63,289 nucleotides of DNA, taken from positions 1-63,289 of the forward strand of contig JAAOXG010000004.1 of the NCBI GenBank assembly GCA_013036995.1, written 5' to 3'. Position 1 is the stretch's first letter; every line of letters begins with the position of its first letter. Shown piece after piece: positions 1-10,699 of this stretch. This DNA is from Lacrimispora defluvii. GTDB taxonomy: Bacteria; Bacillota; Clostridia; Lachnospirales; Lachnospiraceae. A program made the translations under genes and the position numbers. The notes under the pieces are model-generated. The model was not told the origin of the DNA. It did no database searches and worked only from the letters and a program-made list of their open reading frames with translations.

Positions 1-41
1 AAGTGCTTTTTGTTGTTATCTTTCTCAACAGCAACCCATTT

Positions 42-70
42 AGTATATCATGTTGTTTCTGTCTTGTCAA
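42..70 (-). promoter_or_regulatory. Outward consensus promoter (distal of a tandem pair)
   Basis: Read on the minus strand: TTGACA (70-65), a 17-bp spacer and TATACT (47-42). It points left, out of the window. It lies 84 bp beyond an almost identical promoter. Tandem strong sigma-A promoters of this kind are typical of rRNA operons, and rrn operons often lie near gyrA in Firmicutes, so an rrn operon past the left edge is inferred but not seen. Confidence 0.65.
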
Positions 71-125
71 CAACTTTTTTTATTTTCTTTTTTGATTTCT
101 TTCACTGTTTTTCGACAGCTGGTAT

Positions 126-154
126 ATAATATCATGGTTTCTTTTATCTGTCAA
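126..154 (-). promoter_or_regulatory. Outward consensus promoter (proximal of a tandem pair)
   Basis: Minus strand TTGACA (154-149), 17-bp spacer, TATTAT (131-126). It starts about 50 bp past the 3' end of tRNA-Ser and points out of the window. Both tandem promoters have consensus -35 boxes and ideal spacing; the target gene is outside the window. Confidence 0.65.
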
Positions 155-202
155 CCACTTTTTTCACTGTCTAAGAGAAAAAAATAATCATTTGGATTTG
201 AG

Positions 203-290
203 CGGAGAAAGAGGGATTTGAACCCTCGCGCCGGTCACCCGACCTACACCCTTAGCAGGGGCGCCTCTTCGGCCTCTTGAGTATTTCTCC
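203..290 (-). tRNA. tRNA-Ser(GCU)
   Basis: The minus strand folds as a class II tRNA. The acceptor GGAGAAA (290-284) pairs with TTTCTCC (210-204), followed by discriminator G at 203. The anticodon loop is CUGCUAA (anticodon GCU) on a CGCCC/GGGTG stem. A long variable arm and a T-arm with TTCAAAT follow. It reads AGC/AGU serine codons. CCA is not encoded. The long variable arm is diagnostic of tRNA-Ser. Confidence 0.96.
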
Positions 291-375
291 GTAGTTCTTA
301 ATCTCCATATGATTCGTCTATCAAGTATATCGTTTCCAGACGCATTGACAATTATACAAAATATAATTCGACTTG

Positions 376-1089
376 TCAACCCATTTTTTGATTTATTTCT
401 TCCTGTATTTTATCATGCACCAATTCTGCGATCTGAGTGGTCTTTAACTTCTGATAATCCTCATAATACAGAGGTTTTAAAAAGCAGACCTCCACCTTCT
501 GTTTTCTGGAGGAATTTTCATCAAAGGGTTTAAAACTGTCAATTAGTGCAACGGGCACAATCGGACAGCAGGCATTTACCGCACTTTTAAAAGTACCTCC
601 TTTAAATGGCAGCAATCGGTTTCCTTCCCTGCTGCGGGTCCCCTCTGGAAAGATAACATAATTCTTCTTCTCTTTTACCCCTGCTGTCATTCTGGATATA
701 ATCTCTAATGAAGCTTTAATGTCCTGGCGGTCTATATAAAAACCATCCAGAGCTTTAACCACCTCCTTAACTAAAATCAGATTGGCGGCCTCTTTTTTAA
801 CAACCACACTTAATGGTTTCGGACAAGCTTCCATGATCGCCAGCATATCAAACAATCCCTGATGATTGGGGAAGAGTATAAAACCGTTCTCGGATGGTAT
901 ATTCTCAACACCGTGGACAATGACTTCCACACGTCCTGATTTATTTACTTTCTTTACTACATTACGAATATATTCATAGCGTTCTTTGTGAGGGTAATAT
1001 TCTTCCTTAATCCCCATCTTCCTTATCTTATAAAACCATAGGGGTACACGTAAAAAATTTCTTACTACCATATAGAAAATTCGATTCAT
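376..1089 (-). CDS. plsC: 1-acyl-sn-glycerol-3-phosphate acyltransferase (PlsC family)
   Basis: A 237-residue membrane-associated acyltransferase, expected to place the second acyl chain on lysophosphatidic acid to make phosphatidic acid. The catalytic HX4D motif is visible as NHQGLFD near residue 97, and the substrate-binding FPEGTRSR block near residue 150. The N-terminus (FYMVVRNFLRVPLWFY) is hydrophobic and basic, as expected for membrane docking. Its length fits the family. It starts 8 bp after the fumarase beta stop and is probably co-transcribed with the fumarase genes. The exact acyl donor and physiological substrate cannot be told from sequence. Confidence 0.88.
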   Translation of the reverse strand: MNRIFYMVVRNFLRVPLWFYKIRKMGIKEEYYPHKERYEYIRNVVKKVNKSGRVEVIVHGVENIPSENGFILFPNHQGLFDMLAIMEACPKPLSVVVKKEAANLILVKEVVKALDGFYIDRQDIKASLEIISRMTAGVKEKKNYVIFPEGTRSREGNRLLPFKGGTFKSAVNACCPIVPVALIDSFKPFDENSSRKQKVEVCFLKPLYYEDYQKLKTTQIAELVHDKIQEEINQKMG

Positions 1090-1097
1090 GGACTGGT

Positions 1098-1649
1098 CTA
1101 TTCCTCTCTGTATTGTGAAAGCGCAGTTTCATATAGATTATTGCCCTCGCTGTCAATTACTACGATTACAGGGAAATCTTTAATTTCCAGACATCTGATT
1201 GCCTCTGTTCCCAGATCCTCATAAGCAATTACATTGGATGAAACAATACATTTGGAAAGAAGAGCGCCTGCTCCGCCTACTGCGGCAAAATAAACAGACT
1301 GATTTCTTATAATTGCTTCAATTACTTCTTTACTCCTTTTTCCTTTTCCGATCATGGCTCCAAGTCCCAGATCCAGAAGCTGTGGAGTATATCGATCCAT
1401 CCGGCTGGCTGTTGTAGGACCTGCTGATCCGATGGGGCGCCCTTCTCTTGCAGGAGATGGCCCCATATAGTAAATTACATTTCCTTTTATGTCAAAAGGA
1501 AGATTTTCATCCTTATCAAGGGTTTCTTTCATTCTTTTATGTGCAGCATCTCTGGCTGTATAGATGGTACCAGTAAGATAGACGTAATCCCCTGCTTTCA
1601 ATTTTTGTGCGTCTTCCTTACTGACTGGTGCATTTATATGATATTCCAT
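1098..1649 (-). CDS. Class I fumarate hydratase, beta subunit (C-terminal part)
   Basis: 183 residues matching the FumA/TtdB C-terminal half of oxygen-sensitive iron-sulfur hydro-lyases, which interconvert fumarate and malate. The family block IGSAGPTTASRMD is present near residue 74, followed by the glycine-rich GAMIGKG and VGGAGALLSKCI segments. In anaerobes this half is a separate polypeptide and pairs with the alpha subunit, here encoded directly upstream with a 21-bp gap. The related two-subunit L-tartrate dehydratase cannot be excluded by sequence alone, but fumarase is the commoner assignment. Confidence 0.88.
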   Translation of the reverse strand: MEYHINAPVSKEDAQKLKAGDYVYLTGTIYTARDAAHKRMKETLDKDENLPFDIKGNVIYYMGPSPAREGRPIGSAGPTTASRMDRYTPQLLDLGLGAMIGKGKRSKEVIEAIIRNQSVYFAAVGGAGALLSKCIVSSNVIAYEDLGTEAIRCLEIKDFPVIVVIDSEGNNLYETALSQYREE

Positions 1650-1670
1650 GGTTTTCTCCCTTATATAATC

Positions 1671-2513
1671 CTATATGATACGGTGAGCATGCCGGTTTAC
1701 ATGGCAACAAATGTTAACTGCAACTGGCAGACCAGCTATGTGGGTAGGATAGGTTTCAATATTCACAGCAAGTGCAGTAACCGTTCCTCCTAATCCTCCT
1801 GGTCCGATTCCCAGTTTATTAACTTTTTCCAGCATCTCTTTTTCCAGTTCTCTTACATATGGAATGGATGGCTCCTCATTTAAGTCTCTGGTAAGTGCAT
1901 GCTTTGCCATCTGGGCACATTTTTCAAATGTACCTCCTATACCAACGCCTACAACCATGGGCGGACATGCATTTGGTCCTGCATCTTTTACAGCGGTTAA
2001 AATGGATTCTTTTACCCCTTCCAGTCCGTCTGCAGGCTTTAACATAAATATGCGGCTCATATTTTCGCTTCCAAATCCTTTTGGTGCTACAGTTATATCA
2101 ATCTTATCTCCCGGCACAATCTCATAATGGATGATTGCAGGCGTATTATCCTTTGTATTAATCCGTTCAATTGGTTCAACTACGGACTTTCTTAAATATC
2201 CTTCCGTATAGCCTTCCCTTACTCCCTGATTCACTGCATCAGACAAACCGGCTCCTTCTATATGTACATCCTGACCGATTTTTAAAAATATGACCGCCAT
2301 TCCCGTATCCTGACAAATGGGAATCAAATCCTCTCTGGCTATGTCTAAGTTCTCCTTCAGCTGACAAAGAATCTGTTTTCCTAATGACGATTTTTCTTTT
2401 TCTGCTGATTGTAAAAATACTTCTTCCATGTCCTTTGACAGGATATGATTCGCTTCTATACACATTTCCTTAATATTCTCAGTTATTTCCTCTGCTCTTA
2501 TGGTTCTGATCAT
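1671..2513 (-). CDS. Class I fumarate hydratase, alpha subunit (N-terminal part)
   Basis: 280 residues of the FumA/TtdA N-terminal type, which carries the catalytic [4Fe-4S] cluster. Candidate cluster cysteines lie in ICQDTGMAV, in GPNACPPMVVGVGIGG and near the C-terminus in VNICCHVNRHAH. The KGFGSENMS block is also typical. It forms a heteromeric hydro-lyase with the beta subunit downstream; together they cover the reductive or oxidative C4 branch of central metabolism. The start is ATG at 2513. Tartrate dehydratase is the alternative reading. Confidence 0.88.
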   Translation of the reverse strand: MIRTIRAEEITENIKEMCIEANHILSKDMEEVFLQSAEKEKSSLGKQILCQLKENLDIAREDLIPICQDTGMAVIFLKIGQDVHIEGAGLSDAVNQGVREGYTEGYLRKSVVEPIERINTKDNTPAIIHYEIVPGDKIDITVAPKGFGSENMSRIFMLKPADGLEGVKESILTAVKDAGPNACPPMVVGVGIGGTFEKCAQMAKHALTRDLNEEPSIPYVRELEKEMLEKVNKLGIGPGGLGGTVTALAVNIETYPTHIAGLPVAVNICCHVNRHAHRII

Positions 2514-2583
2514 GATCTCCTCCAGACAAACGGTTACTACCTTTCCTTACTTAATCATATACGAATCAAATGATGAAATCAAG

Positions 2584-2615
2584 AAAAAAAAAGGGGAATG
2601 GCATTCACCACTCCC
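2584..2615 (-). terminator. Rho-independent terminator after the Rrf2 gene
   Basis: On the minus strand GGGAGTGG pairs with CCATTCCC (eight pairs, one G-U) around a six-base loop, followed by a run of T. It closes the Rrf2 transcript and separates it from fumarase alpha. Confidence 0.8.
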
Positions 2616-2630
2616 ACTAACTTTCTCTCA

Positions 2631-3056
2631 CTATATTATAAGCCGGCTCCGGATTAATTTTTCACGAATATCCTTTATCGTTATCTGCTCCATTCTCTCT
2701 CTGCATAACTCATTCAGTTCACCGTAAATTTCATCCATTACTCCCGCCATACCGGAAGCAACCATGCAGGGATTGTTTTCATCTCCTGATTTCCAGGAAG
2801 ATGATACAAATGCCACATCAAGTGCATCGCTTATCTGTTTCAGACTTATTGTGTCCGGGTCACCAATCAGATGATAGCCTCCCTCCAGTCCTTCTTTTGT
2901 CGCAATAATACCTGCCTTTTTTAACTTCGCCATAACTTTTCTAACGCGGGCAGGATTGGTGCAGACATTGGAAGCCAATTCTTCGCTGGATGTAGTAATC
3001 TTCCTTTGATCCAGATATACCAGCCCATGAACGGCAACTGCAAATTCACTTGTCAT
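2631..3056 (-). CDS. Rrf2-family transcriptional regulator
   Basis: A 141-residue winged-helix regulator. The Rrf2 pattern is clear: an N-terminal helix (MTSEFAVAVHGLVYL), the recognition region SEELASNVCTNPARVRKVMAKLKKAG, and the wing GLEGGYHL. I chose the ATG at 3056, not the longer frame opening at 3128, because GGGGGA lies just before it and the family begins here. Rrf2 proteins sense Fe-S clusters, nitric oxide or cysteine through C-terminal cysteines; this one has cysteines in NNPCMVAS and LNELCRE, so cofactor sensing is possible but unproven. The neighbouring oxygen-sensitive fumarase would be a plausible target. Confidence 0.88.
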   Translation of the reverse strand: MTSEFAVAVHGLVYLDQRKITTSSEELASNVCTNPARVRKVMAKLKKAGIIATKEGLEGGYHLIGDPDTISLKQISDALDVAFVSSSWKSGDENNPCMVASGMAGVMDEIYGELNELCRERMEQITIKDIREKLIRSRLII

Positions 3057-3170
3057 GCTAATCCCCCATTCTACTAAATCTAGCATCATCATCTGTAATA
3101 ATTGTTGTTTCAGTTTGTATCTTACCAATTTGTATGCTGAATGTCAAGGGTATGAATCGGAAATAAAGTC

Positions 3171-4493
3171 CTATTCATTCTTATCTTTTATACGGATTAT
3201 TACATTTTTTATTACTCTGTCTTCTACTTCCAGAATGGAATAATGATTAGCATCATCTTCAAGCTCCATGGGAATCTGGGATTTCATAGGAATAAAGCCG
3301 AGCAATTCAATTAAATATCCTGATAATGTATCACAGGAACTATCTATTTTTTCATGAAGAACCTCATCAAGATCGTAGAGAGAAATTCCTCCAAAAGCCC
3401 GAAACACAAAAGGTTCCAGTTCTGTAAGCAACGGCTCAGATTCTTCATATTCATCATGAATATCTCCCACAATTTCTTCTATCAGATCTTCCAGAGTGAT
3501 CAGGCCTGAAACTCCTCCGTATTCATCAATTAAAATCGCCATCTTCAGCTTATTTTTCTGCATCTCAAGAAACAGATTATCCGTTTTTTTATTTTCCGGT
3601 ATATAATACGGTTTTTGAAGGATGGCTTTAATATCGATGGCATCAGGTTCCATCTTACTCATTTCGATTGAAACATCCTTCATGGATAATATTCCGATTA
3701 TATTATCTATATCACCCTCGTAAACAGGAATTCTGGAATGTCTCGTTTTTAGAATATCATTCAGAACCTGTTCTACAGGCTGATCGATATCAATGGTTAC
3801 CATATCCTGTCTTGGAGTCATTATCTCTCTAGCTCTTTTATCATCAAAGAGGAAAATAGACTTGATCATTTCCTCCTCTATTTTATTAAATACACCGCTT
3901 TCCCTACCGGTCTGCAGCATGGTTCTTATTTCTTCTTCGGAAACCTCTTCTTCCAGATTTTCCGTCTTCATACCAAGTAATTTTAATACACCATTTGTGG
4001 ACACAGATAGAAGTTTGATAAATGGACCCAGCACTTTTGAAATCGCATATATGGGACTGACAGCAAACAGACTGAATTTTTCCGCCTTTTGCAAAGCAAT
4101 CCGCTTAGGTACCAATTCACCAAAGACCAGATTAAAATATGAGAGTAGGATAGTTACTACCACCATGGCTAAACTTTTGCTATAAGGAATTCCGAGTAAG
4201 TAAAGCCTGGCTCCCAGAACCTGGGAAATTCCAGTTGCCGCTGAAGCACTTGAAAAGAATCCAGCAAATGTAATTGCTACCTGGATGGTTGATAAAAATC
4301 CCGTAGAATCTTCTGATAGCTTTTGAATCAGAATTGCTTTTTTATTTCCGCTGTCTGCTAACATGCGGATTCTGTTTTTATTAACTGATACAACAGCCAT
4401 TTCTGCCCCTGAAAAAAATGCATTCATTATGGTAAGGGCTATAAGCAGTAAAATCTGTGCGGATATCTGGGCCGCGCCTGGGTCAGTTTCCAA
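3171..4493 (-). CDS. CNNM/HlyC-CorC family membrane protein with CBS domains
   Basis: 440 residues, with three parts: an N-terminal DUF21/CNNM membrane domain with about four helices (residues 1-200); a CBS pair (about 215-340, with MTPRQDMVTID and SRIPVYEGDIDNIIGILSMKDV); and a C-terminal CorC_HlyC domain (about 350-440). The family is linked to magnesium or cobalt homeostasis; the old name hemolysin is misleading. Translation starts at a TTG at 4493, placed after a very strong AAAGGAGG, so the weak codon is credible. It lies downstream of gyrA but is separated from it by a terminator. Confidence 0.88.
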   Translation of the reverse strand: METDPGAAQISAQILLLIALTIMNAFFSGAEMAVVSVNKNRIRMLADSGNKKAILIQKLSEDSTGFLSTIQVAITFAGFFSSASAATGISQVLGARLYLLGIPYSKSLAMVVVTILLSYFNLVFGELVPKRIALQKAEKFSLFAVSPIYAISKVLGPFIKLLSVSTNGVLKLLGMKTENLEEEVSEEEIRTMLQTGRESGVFNKIEEEMIKSIFLFDDKRAREIMTPRQDMVTIDIDQPVEQVLNDILKTRHSRIPVYEGDIDNIIGILSMKDVSIEMSKMEPDAIDIKAILQKPYYIPENKKTDNLFLEMQKNKLKMAILIDEYGGVSGLITLEDLIEEIVGDIHDEYEESEPLLTELEPFVFRAFGGISLYDLDEVLHEKIDSSCDTLSGYLIELLGFIPMKSQIPMELEDDANHYSILEVEDRVIKNVIIRIKDKNE

Positions 4494-4523
4494 GCTGAAT
4501 TTCCTCCTTTAATATGGATTAAT

Positions 4524-4570
4524 GAAAAAGTCTCAGGAAGCAGTAATATAAAAATTGCTGCAGCCTGAGC
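4524..4570 (-). terminator. Terminator after gyrA
   Basis: On the minus strand CTCAGG (4569-4564) pairs with CCTGAG (4537-4532), extended by an inner GCAGC/GCTGC-like helix, and is followed by CTTTTT. It ends the gyrB-gyrA transcript before the CNNM gene. Confidence 0.75.
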
Positions 4571-4646
4571 CTTTTCACTGTCCTTTATTGTTGATTGGTA
4601 TTATAAAATAAAGAACAATATTTTTCTATATCGTTTGTGTTAAGAA

Positions 4647-7220
4647 TTATTCTTCGGTCTCTGTTATATCTTCCGTCTCCGGGGCATCTTCTGTCAGAAC
4701 AGTATCATCTACATCCTCAAGATCCAGTTCATCCAAACCTTCTCCTTCAGATTTACTTCCGTCATCCCGTACTTTTGCAATACTTGCAACCATGATATCG
4801 GAATCCTGATCAATGTTCATTAATTTTACACCGGAAGTGTTTCTTCCAATAACGGAGATATCATTAACGGAAATTCTGATTACAATTCCTTCTGTAGTGA
4901 TCAGAAGAAGATCATGATCATCCTGTACCAGCTTGGCTCCTACTATGTCACCGGTTTTTTCTGTGATCTTATAACACAGAACACCTTTACCGCCCCTTCT
5001 TTGTGGTGTAAATTCTTCAATAGGTGTTCTTTTACCCATTCCATTTTCAGAAACGATCAGAAGCTTGGGTCCCTGAGAGTCCATCTGCATTCCTACTACC
5101 TGATCATCATCATTTAACTTCATACCAATTACACCGATGGAGACGCGGCCTGTAACACGTACGTCCTTTTCATGGAAACGGATACACTGTCCTTTTTTTG
5201 TCACCAGGAATATATCATTGGTATCATCGGTAGCTTTAACTTCAATCAGTTCATCATTCTCACGCAGAACAATTGCCTGAAGACCATTCTTTCTCACATT
5301 GGCATATTCCATCATGGGTGTTTTCTTAACCATACCGTTTTTGGTTGCCATAAATAAGAACTTGTCATCATCGTATTCTTTCATTGGAATAATGGCTGTA
5401 ATATTTTCACCTGGTAGCATCTGCAGTAGATTTACGATCGCAGTACCCCTGGAGGTTCGGCTTCCTTCCGGTATCATATAAGTCTTTAACCGGTAAACAC
5501 GTCCTGTATTGGTAAAGAACATGAGATAGTGGTGGGTCGTTGTCATCATCAGATCTTCAATGTAGTCCTGATCAATGGTCTGCATTCCCTTGATTCCTCT
5601 ACCGCCACGATTCTGGTTCTTGAAATTGTCCACGGACATTCTCTTGATATAACCAAGCTTTGTCATGGCAACGATGGTATTTTCATCAGGAATTAAGTCT
5701 TCCATTGACATATCAAACTCATCAAATCCGATGGAGGTTCTTCTATCATCTCCAAATTTAGCGGAAATGATACTGATTTCCTCTTTGATTACACCTAGAA
5801 GCTTCTTCTCATCTGCAAGAATGGCCTTTAATTCTGCAATTCTCATTTCCAGTTCTTTGTATTCGTTTTCCAGCTTCTCTCTTTCCAGACCGGTAAGAGC
5901 TCTTAAACGCATATCTACGATTGCCTGGGACTGAGGATCACTTAATCCAAACCGGCTCATGAGTTCTGCTTTCGCTATCTGAACGTTCTGGGATGCCCGG
6001 ATAATGTGAATCACTTCATCAATATTATCCAGTGCAATCAGCAGACCTTCCAAGATATGAGCCCGTTCTTCTGCTTTGTTTAAATCATAACGGGTTCTTC
6101 TTGTAACAACCTCTTTCTGGTGTTCCAGATAATAGTTTAACATCTGAACCAGATTTAATACTTTCGGTTCCAAAACACCGGATTGATTTTTTACAAGTGC
6201 CAGCATGATTACGCCAAATGTATCCTGAAGCTGGGTATGTTTTAACAGCTGGTTTAAAATAACATTTGCATTGGCATCACGACGAAGTTCTATACAGATT
6301 CTCATACCTGTACGGTCTGATTCATCTCTTAAGTCTGTAATACCATCAATTTTTTTATCTTTTACCAGTTCTGCAATCTTTTCAATCAATCGAGCTTTAT
6401 TGACCATGTAAGGAAGTTCCGTAACGATAATACGGCTTTTTCCATTGGGCATAGCCTCAATATCACTGACTGCTCTTACACGGATCTTGCCTCTTCCTGT
6501 ACGGTAAGCCTCTTCTATGCCCCGTTTTCCCAGGATGGTTGCACCTGTAGGAAAATCTGGTCCTTTTATAATTTCCAGAATTTCTTCCATGGTGGTTTCT
6601 CTATCTTCATCAACCTGATTTTCTATGATCTTCAGAACAGCTCCAATGACTTCTCTTAAGTTATGAGGAGGAATATTGGTTGCCATACCTACTGCAATGC
6701 CTGATGTACCATTAACCAGAAGATTGGGGTAACGGGATGGAAGTACATCTGGTTCCCGCTCTGTCTCATCAAAGTTCGGACTGAAATCAACGGTATCTTT
6801 ATTAATATCTGCAAGCATTTCCATGGAGATCTTGCTTAAACGGGCTTCTGTATATCTCATGGCAGCTGCGCCGTCTCCATCCACAGAACCGAAGTTTCCG
6901 TGCCCGTCTACCAGAGGATATCTGGTGGACCAATCCTGTGCTAAATTTACCAGGGCTCCATAAATAGAGCTGTCACCATGAGGGTGATACTTACCCATGG
7001 TATCACCAACGATACGGGCACATTTACGATGTGGCTTATCCGGACCGTTGTTGAGCTCTATCATGGAATACAGGACTCTTCTCTGAACCGGTTTTAATCC
7101 GTCCCGGACATCCGGAAGCGCCCTGGAAACAATGACGCTCATGGCATAATCGATATACGATTTTTCCATGGTCTTTTTTAAGTCCACGTCATGAACTTTA
7201 TCAAAGATATTTGGTTCCAT
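4647..7220 (-). CDS. gyrA: DNA gyrase subunit A
   Basis: 857 residues. This is the breakage-reunion subunit of gyrase, which introduces negative supercoils together with GyrB. The catalytic tyrosine is Tyr123 in AMRYTEARL. The GyrA box QRRGGKG in the C-terminal DNA-wrapping domain separates it from ParC. The C-terminus is a very acidic tail. The quinolone-determining region reads [17 protein letters not shown]: the position matching E. coli Ser83 is Ser84, but that matching Asp87 is Gly88. It follows gyrB by 14 bp and has a good GGAGG site. Confidence 0.98.
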   Translation of the reverse strand: MEPNIFDKVHDVDLKKTMEKSYIDYAMSVIVSRALPDVRDGLKPVQRRVLYSMIELNNGPDKPHRKCARIVGDTMGKYHPHGDSSIYGALVNLAQDWSTRYPLVDGHGNFGSVDGDGAAAMRYTEARLSKISMEMLADINKDTVDFSPNFDETEREPDVLPSRYPNLLVNGTSGIAVGMATNIPPHNLREVIGAVLKIIENQVDEDRETTMEEILEIIKGPDFPTGATILGKRGIEEAYRTGRGKIRVRAVSDIEAMPNGKSRIIVTELPYMVNKARLIEKIAELVKDKKIDGITDLRDESDRTGMRICIELRRDANANVILNQLLKHTQLQDTFGVIMLALVKNQSGVLEPKVLNLVQMLNYYLEHQKEVVTRRTRYDLNKAEERAHILEGLLIALDNIDEVIHIIRASQNVQIAKAELMSRFGLSDPQSQAIVDMRLRALTGLEREKLENEYKELEMRIAELKAILADEKKLLGVIKEEISIISAKFGDDRRTSIGFDEFDMSMEDLIPDENTIVAMTKLGYIKRMSVDNFKNQNRGGRGIKGMQTIDQDYIEDLMMTTTHHYLMFFTNTGRVYRLKTYMIPEGSRTSRGTAIVNLLQMLPGENITAIIPMKEYDDDKFLFMATKNGMVKKTPMMEYANVRKNGLQAIVLRENDELIEVKATDDTNDIFLVTKKGQCIRFHEKDVRVTGRVSIGVIGMKLNDDDQVVGMQMDSQGPKLLIVSENGMGKRTPIEEFTPQRRGGKGVLCYKITEKTGDIVGAKLVQDDHDLLLITTEGIVIRISVNDISVIGRNTSGVKLMNIDQDSDIMVASIAKVRDDGSKSEGEGLDELDLEDVDDTVLTEDAPETEDITETEE

Positions 7221-7234
7221 TTTATTTCCTCCAA

Positions 7235-9172
<1,938 letters not shown>

Positions 9173-10258
9173 TTAATTTTCATTGTCTACAGTACCGTTT
9201 ATTACCTTAAATATTTTATCAATATGGAACCGGTCATTTATAAAATCCTCCAGTCCCGTACAGGTAATTACAGTCTGTATATGATTAATTCCTGCCAGTA
9301 ATTGATTCTGCCTGCTGTTATCCAGTTCAGACAATACATCATCCAGCAATAGAATGGGGTAATCATGCACAATGTTTTCTACCAGTTCTATTTCTGCCAG
9401 TTTTAAAGATAAAGCTGCAGTCCGTTGTTGCCCCTGAGAACCAAACCGCCTGATATCAATGCCATTCACCATGAAACTTAAATCGTCCCGATGGGGGCCT
9501 GTCAGAGTGGTCCTCTGCTTCAGATCCTGACTTCTGCTTCGTCTTAAGGTTTCTTCAAAAGAATCTGCCTCCACATCCGGTTCATAAAGAATATGCAGGG
9601 ATTCTTTATCCCCGGATAACTTACGGTGGATGGGTTCAATAATCATTCCAAGTTTCTCTACAAATTCTTTTCTGTACAAAATGATTTCTTTCCCATACTG
9701 CACCAGCTGCATGTCCCAGATATCCAGTGTTTCCCCGTAGTCCGGGCGAAATGTAAGATCTTTTAATAATTTATTACGCTGTGTCACAATCCGGTTGTAC
9801 TGGACTAATGAGTGTACATACAGCTTATTAAGTTGACATAATTCCATGTCAACGAACCGACGCCTTTCTGCCGGTCCGTTTTTTATGAGATTTAAGTCTT
9901 CCGGAGAAAAAAATACAACGTTGACAATTCCAAATAATTCGCTGGCTTTGCGGATGGGCACACCATTAACCGCTACGCCTTTGGCTTTATTCTTTTTTAA
10001 ATGCATGTCAATCCGGTATGGAATGTCATTCTTTCTGACGTTTAGCTTGATATGCGACTCATCCCTGTCAAACTGTATGATTTCCTTGTCCTTGCTGCCT
10101 CTGTGGGATTTTGTCGTAGCACAGACATAGATAGCTTCTAAGACATTTGTTTTCCCCTGGGCATTGTCCCCATAGAGTATATTGGTTCCCTGACTAAAAT
10201 CCATATGTAATTCATCATAGTTGCGATAATTCTTAAGCTCTATCGATTCAATGATCAT
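9173..10258 (-). CDS. recF: DNA replication and repair protein RecF
   Basis: 361 residues. An SMC/ABC-like ATPase that helps load RecA at single-strand gaps. Walker A is GDNAQGKTN near residue 33; the ABC signature region is FGSQGQQRT and Walker B is ILLLDDVLSELD. The frame stays open upstream to 10390, but that extension is only translated 51-bp repeat (three copies of MDNREE...). The ATG at 10258, preceded by GAGAGGAA about ten bases away, matches the family N-terminus MIIESIELKNYRNY. It overlaps no neighbour and lies 24 bp from gyrB. Confidence 0.96.
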   Translation of the reverse strand: MIIESIELKNYRNYDELHMDFSQGTNILYGDNAQGKTNVLEAIYVCATTKSHRGSKDKEIIQFDRDESHIKLNVRKNDIPYRIDMHLKKNKAKGVAVNGVPIRKASELFGIVNVVFFSPEDLNLIKNGPAERRRFVDMELCQLNKLYVHSLVQYNRIVTQRNKLLKDLTFRPDYGETLDIWDMQLVQYGKEIILYRKEFVEKLGMIIEPIHRKLSGDKESLHILYEPDVEADSFEETLRRSRSQDLKQRTTLTGPHRDDLSFMVNGIDIRRFGSQGQQRTAALSLKLAEIELVENIVHDYPILLLDDVLSELDNSRQNQLLAGINHIQTVITCTGLEDFINDRFHIDKIFKVINGTVDNEN

Positions 10259-10270
10259 GGATGTTGTGAT

Positions 10271-10411
10271 TTCCTCTCTATTGTCCATGCTTTCTGGACA
10301 TAAAGGTATGCCCACAGGGCGTTCCTCTCTATTGTCCATGCTTTTTGGACATAAAGGTATGCCCACAGGGCGTTCCTCTCTATTGTCCATGTTTTCTGGA
10401 CATAAAGATAT
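10271..10411 (-). repeat. Tandem 51-bp hairpin repeats upstream of recF
   Basis: Two complete 51-bp units (10271-10321 and 10322-10372) differ by one base; a third, partial unit runs from 10373 to about 10411. Each contains GTCCA/TGGAC and GCCC/GGGC inverted repeats and, read on the minus strand, an AGAGAGGAA Shine-Dalgarno-like end with ATGGAC in front of it. 51 is a multiple of three, so the units keep the frame of recF open. A fourth diverged copy lies at 10634-10684. Confidence 0.9.
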
Positions 10412-10423
10412 GGCTGTTTAGTA

Positions 10424-10630
10424 TCACTCAATTTTAATGCTCTTACCATCGAATGTAACCATATCTCCGCTTCTTAATTTCTTCCCTCTCTGATACTCAG
10501 GCTGTCCATTTACGGAAACAAGACCATCCTCGATAACAAACTTGGCATCAACACCGGATCCTACCAGACCGGCAGCTTTTAAAGCCTGTCCTAACTTAAT
10601 ATACTCATCCCTTAATTTTATTGTTTCCAT
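10424..10630 (-). CDS. yaaA: S4-domain RNA-binding protein (YaaA-like)
   Basis: A 68-residue protein consisting of one S4 RNA-binding fold, with the typical core AGLVGSGVDAKFVIEDGLVSVNGQ and the basic RGKKLRSGDMVTF ending. This small gene is nearly always found between dnaN and recF in Firmicutes; related proteins act in ribosome assembly, though the role here is inferred. I chose the ATG at 10630 (METIKLRDEY) after GAGGAAA, rather than the longer frame from 10651, because the extra residues come from the 51-bp repeat copy. Repeat copies lie on both sides of the gene. Confidence 0.88.
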   Translation of the reverse strand: METIKLRDEYIKLGQALKAAGLVGSGVDAKFVIEDGLVSVNGQPEYQRGKKLRSGDMVTFDGKSIKIE

Positions 10631-10633
10631 AGT

Positions 10634-10684
10634 TTCCTCTTTCTTGTCCACGTTTTCTGGACATAAAGGTATGTCCTTAAGGAC
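10634..10684 (-). repeat. Fourth, diverged copy of the 51-bp hairpin repeat
   Basis: Related in order and spacing to the units at 10271-10411. Here the inverted repeats are better: GGACATA (10659-10665), loop AAGG, TATGTCC (10670-10676), and the perfect palindrome GTCCTTAAGGAC (10673-10684). On the minus-strand mRNA these stems share the same GUCC/GGAC segments and are mutually exclusive. The unit ends in GAGGAA, the ribosome binding site of the S4 gene. It lies in the dnaN-S4 gap. Confidence 0.8.
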
Positions 10685-10699
10685 GCTCCTGCAGTTAGT

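Noticed and set aside
10259-10390. N-terminal extension of RecF by 44 residues
   Set aside because: It is translated 51-bp repeat, has repeated MDNREE blocks, and the ATG at 10258 has its own ribosome site and the family N-terminus.
10271-10411. Possible CRISPR-like array
   Set aside because: The units abut without variable spacers, number only two and a part, and no cas gene is near.
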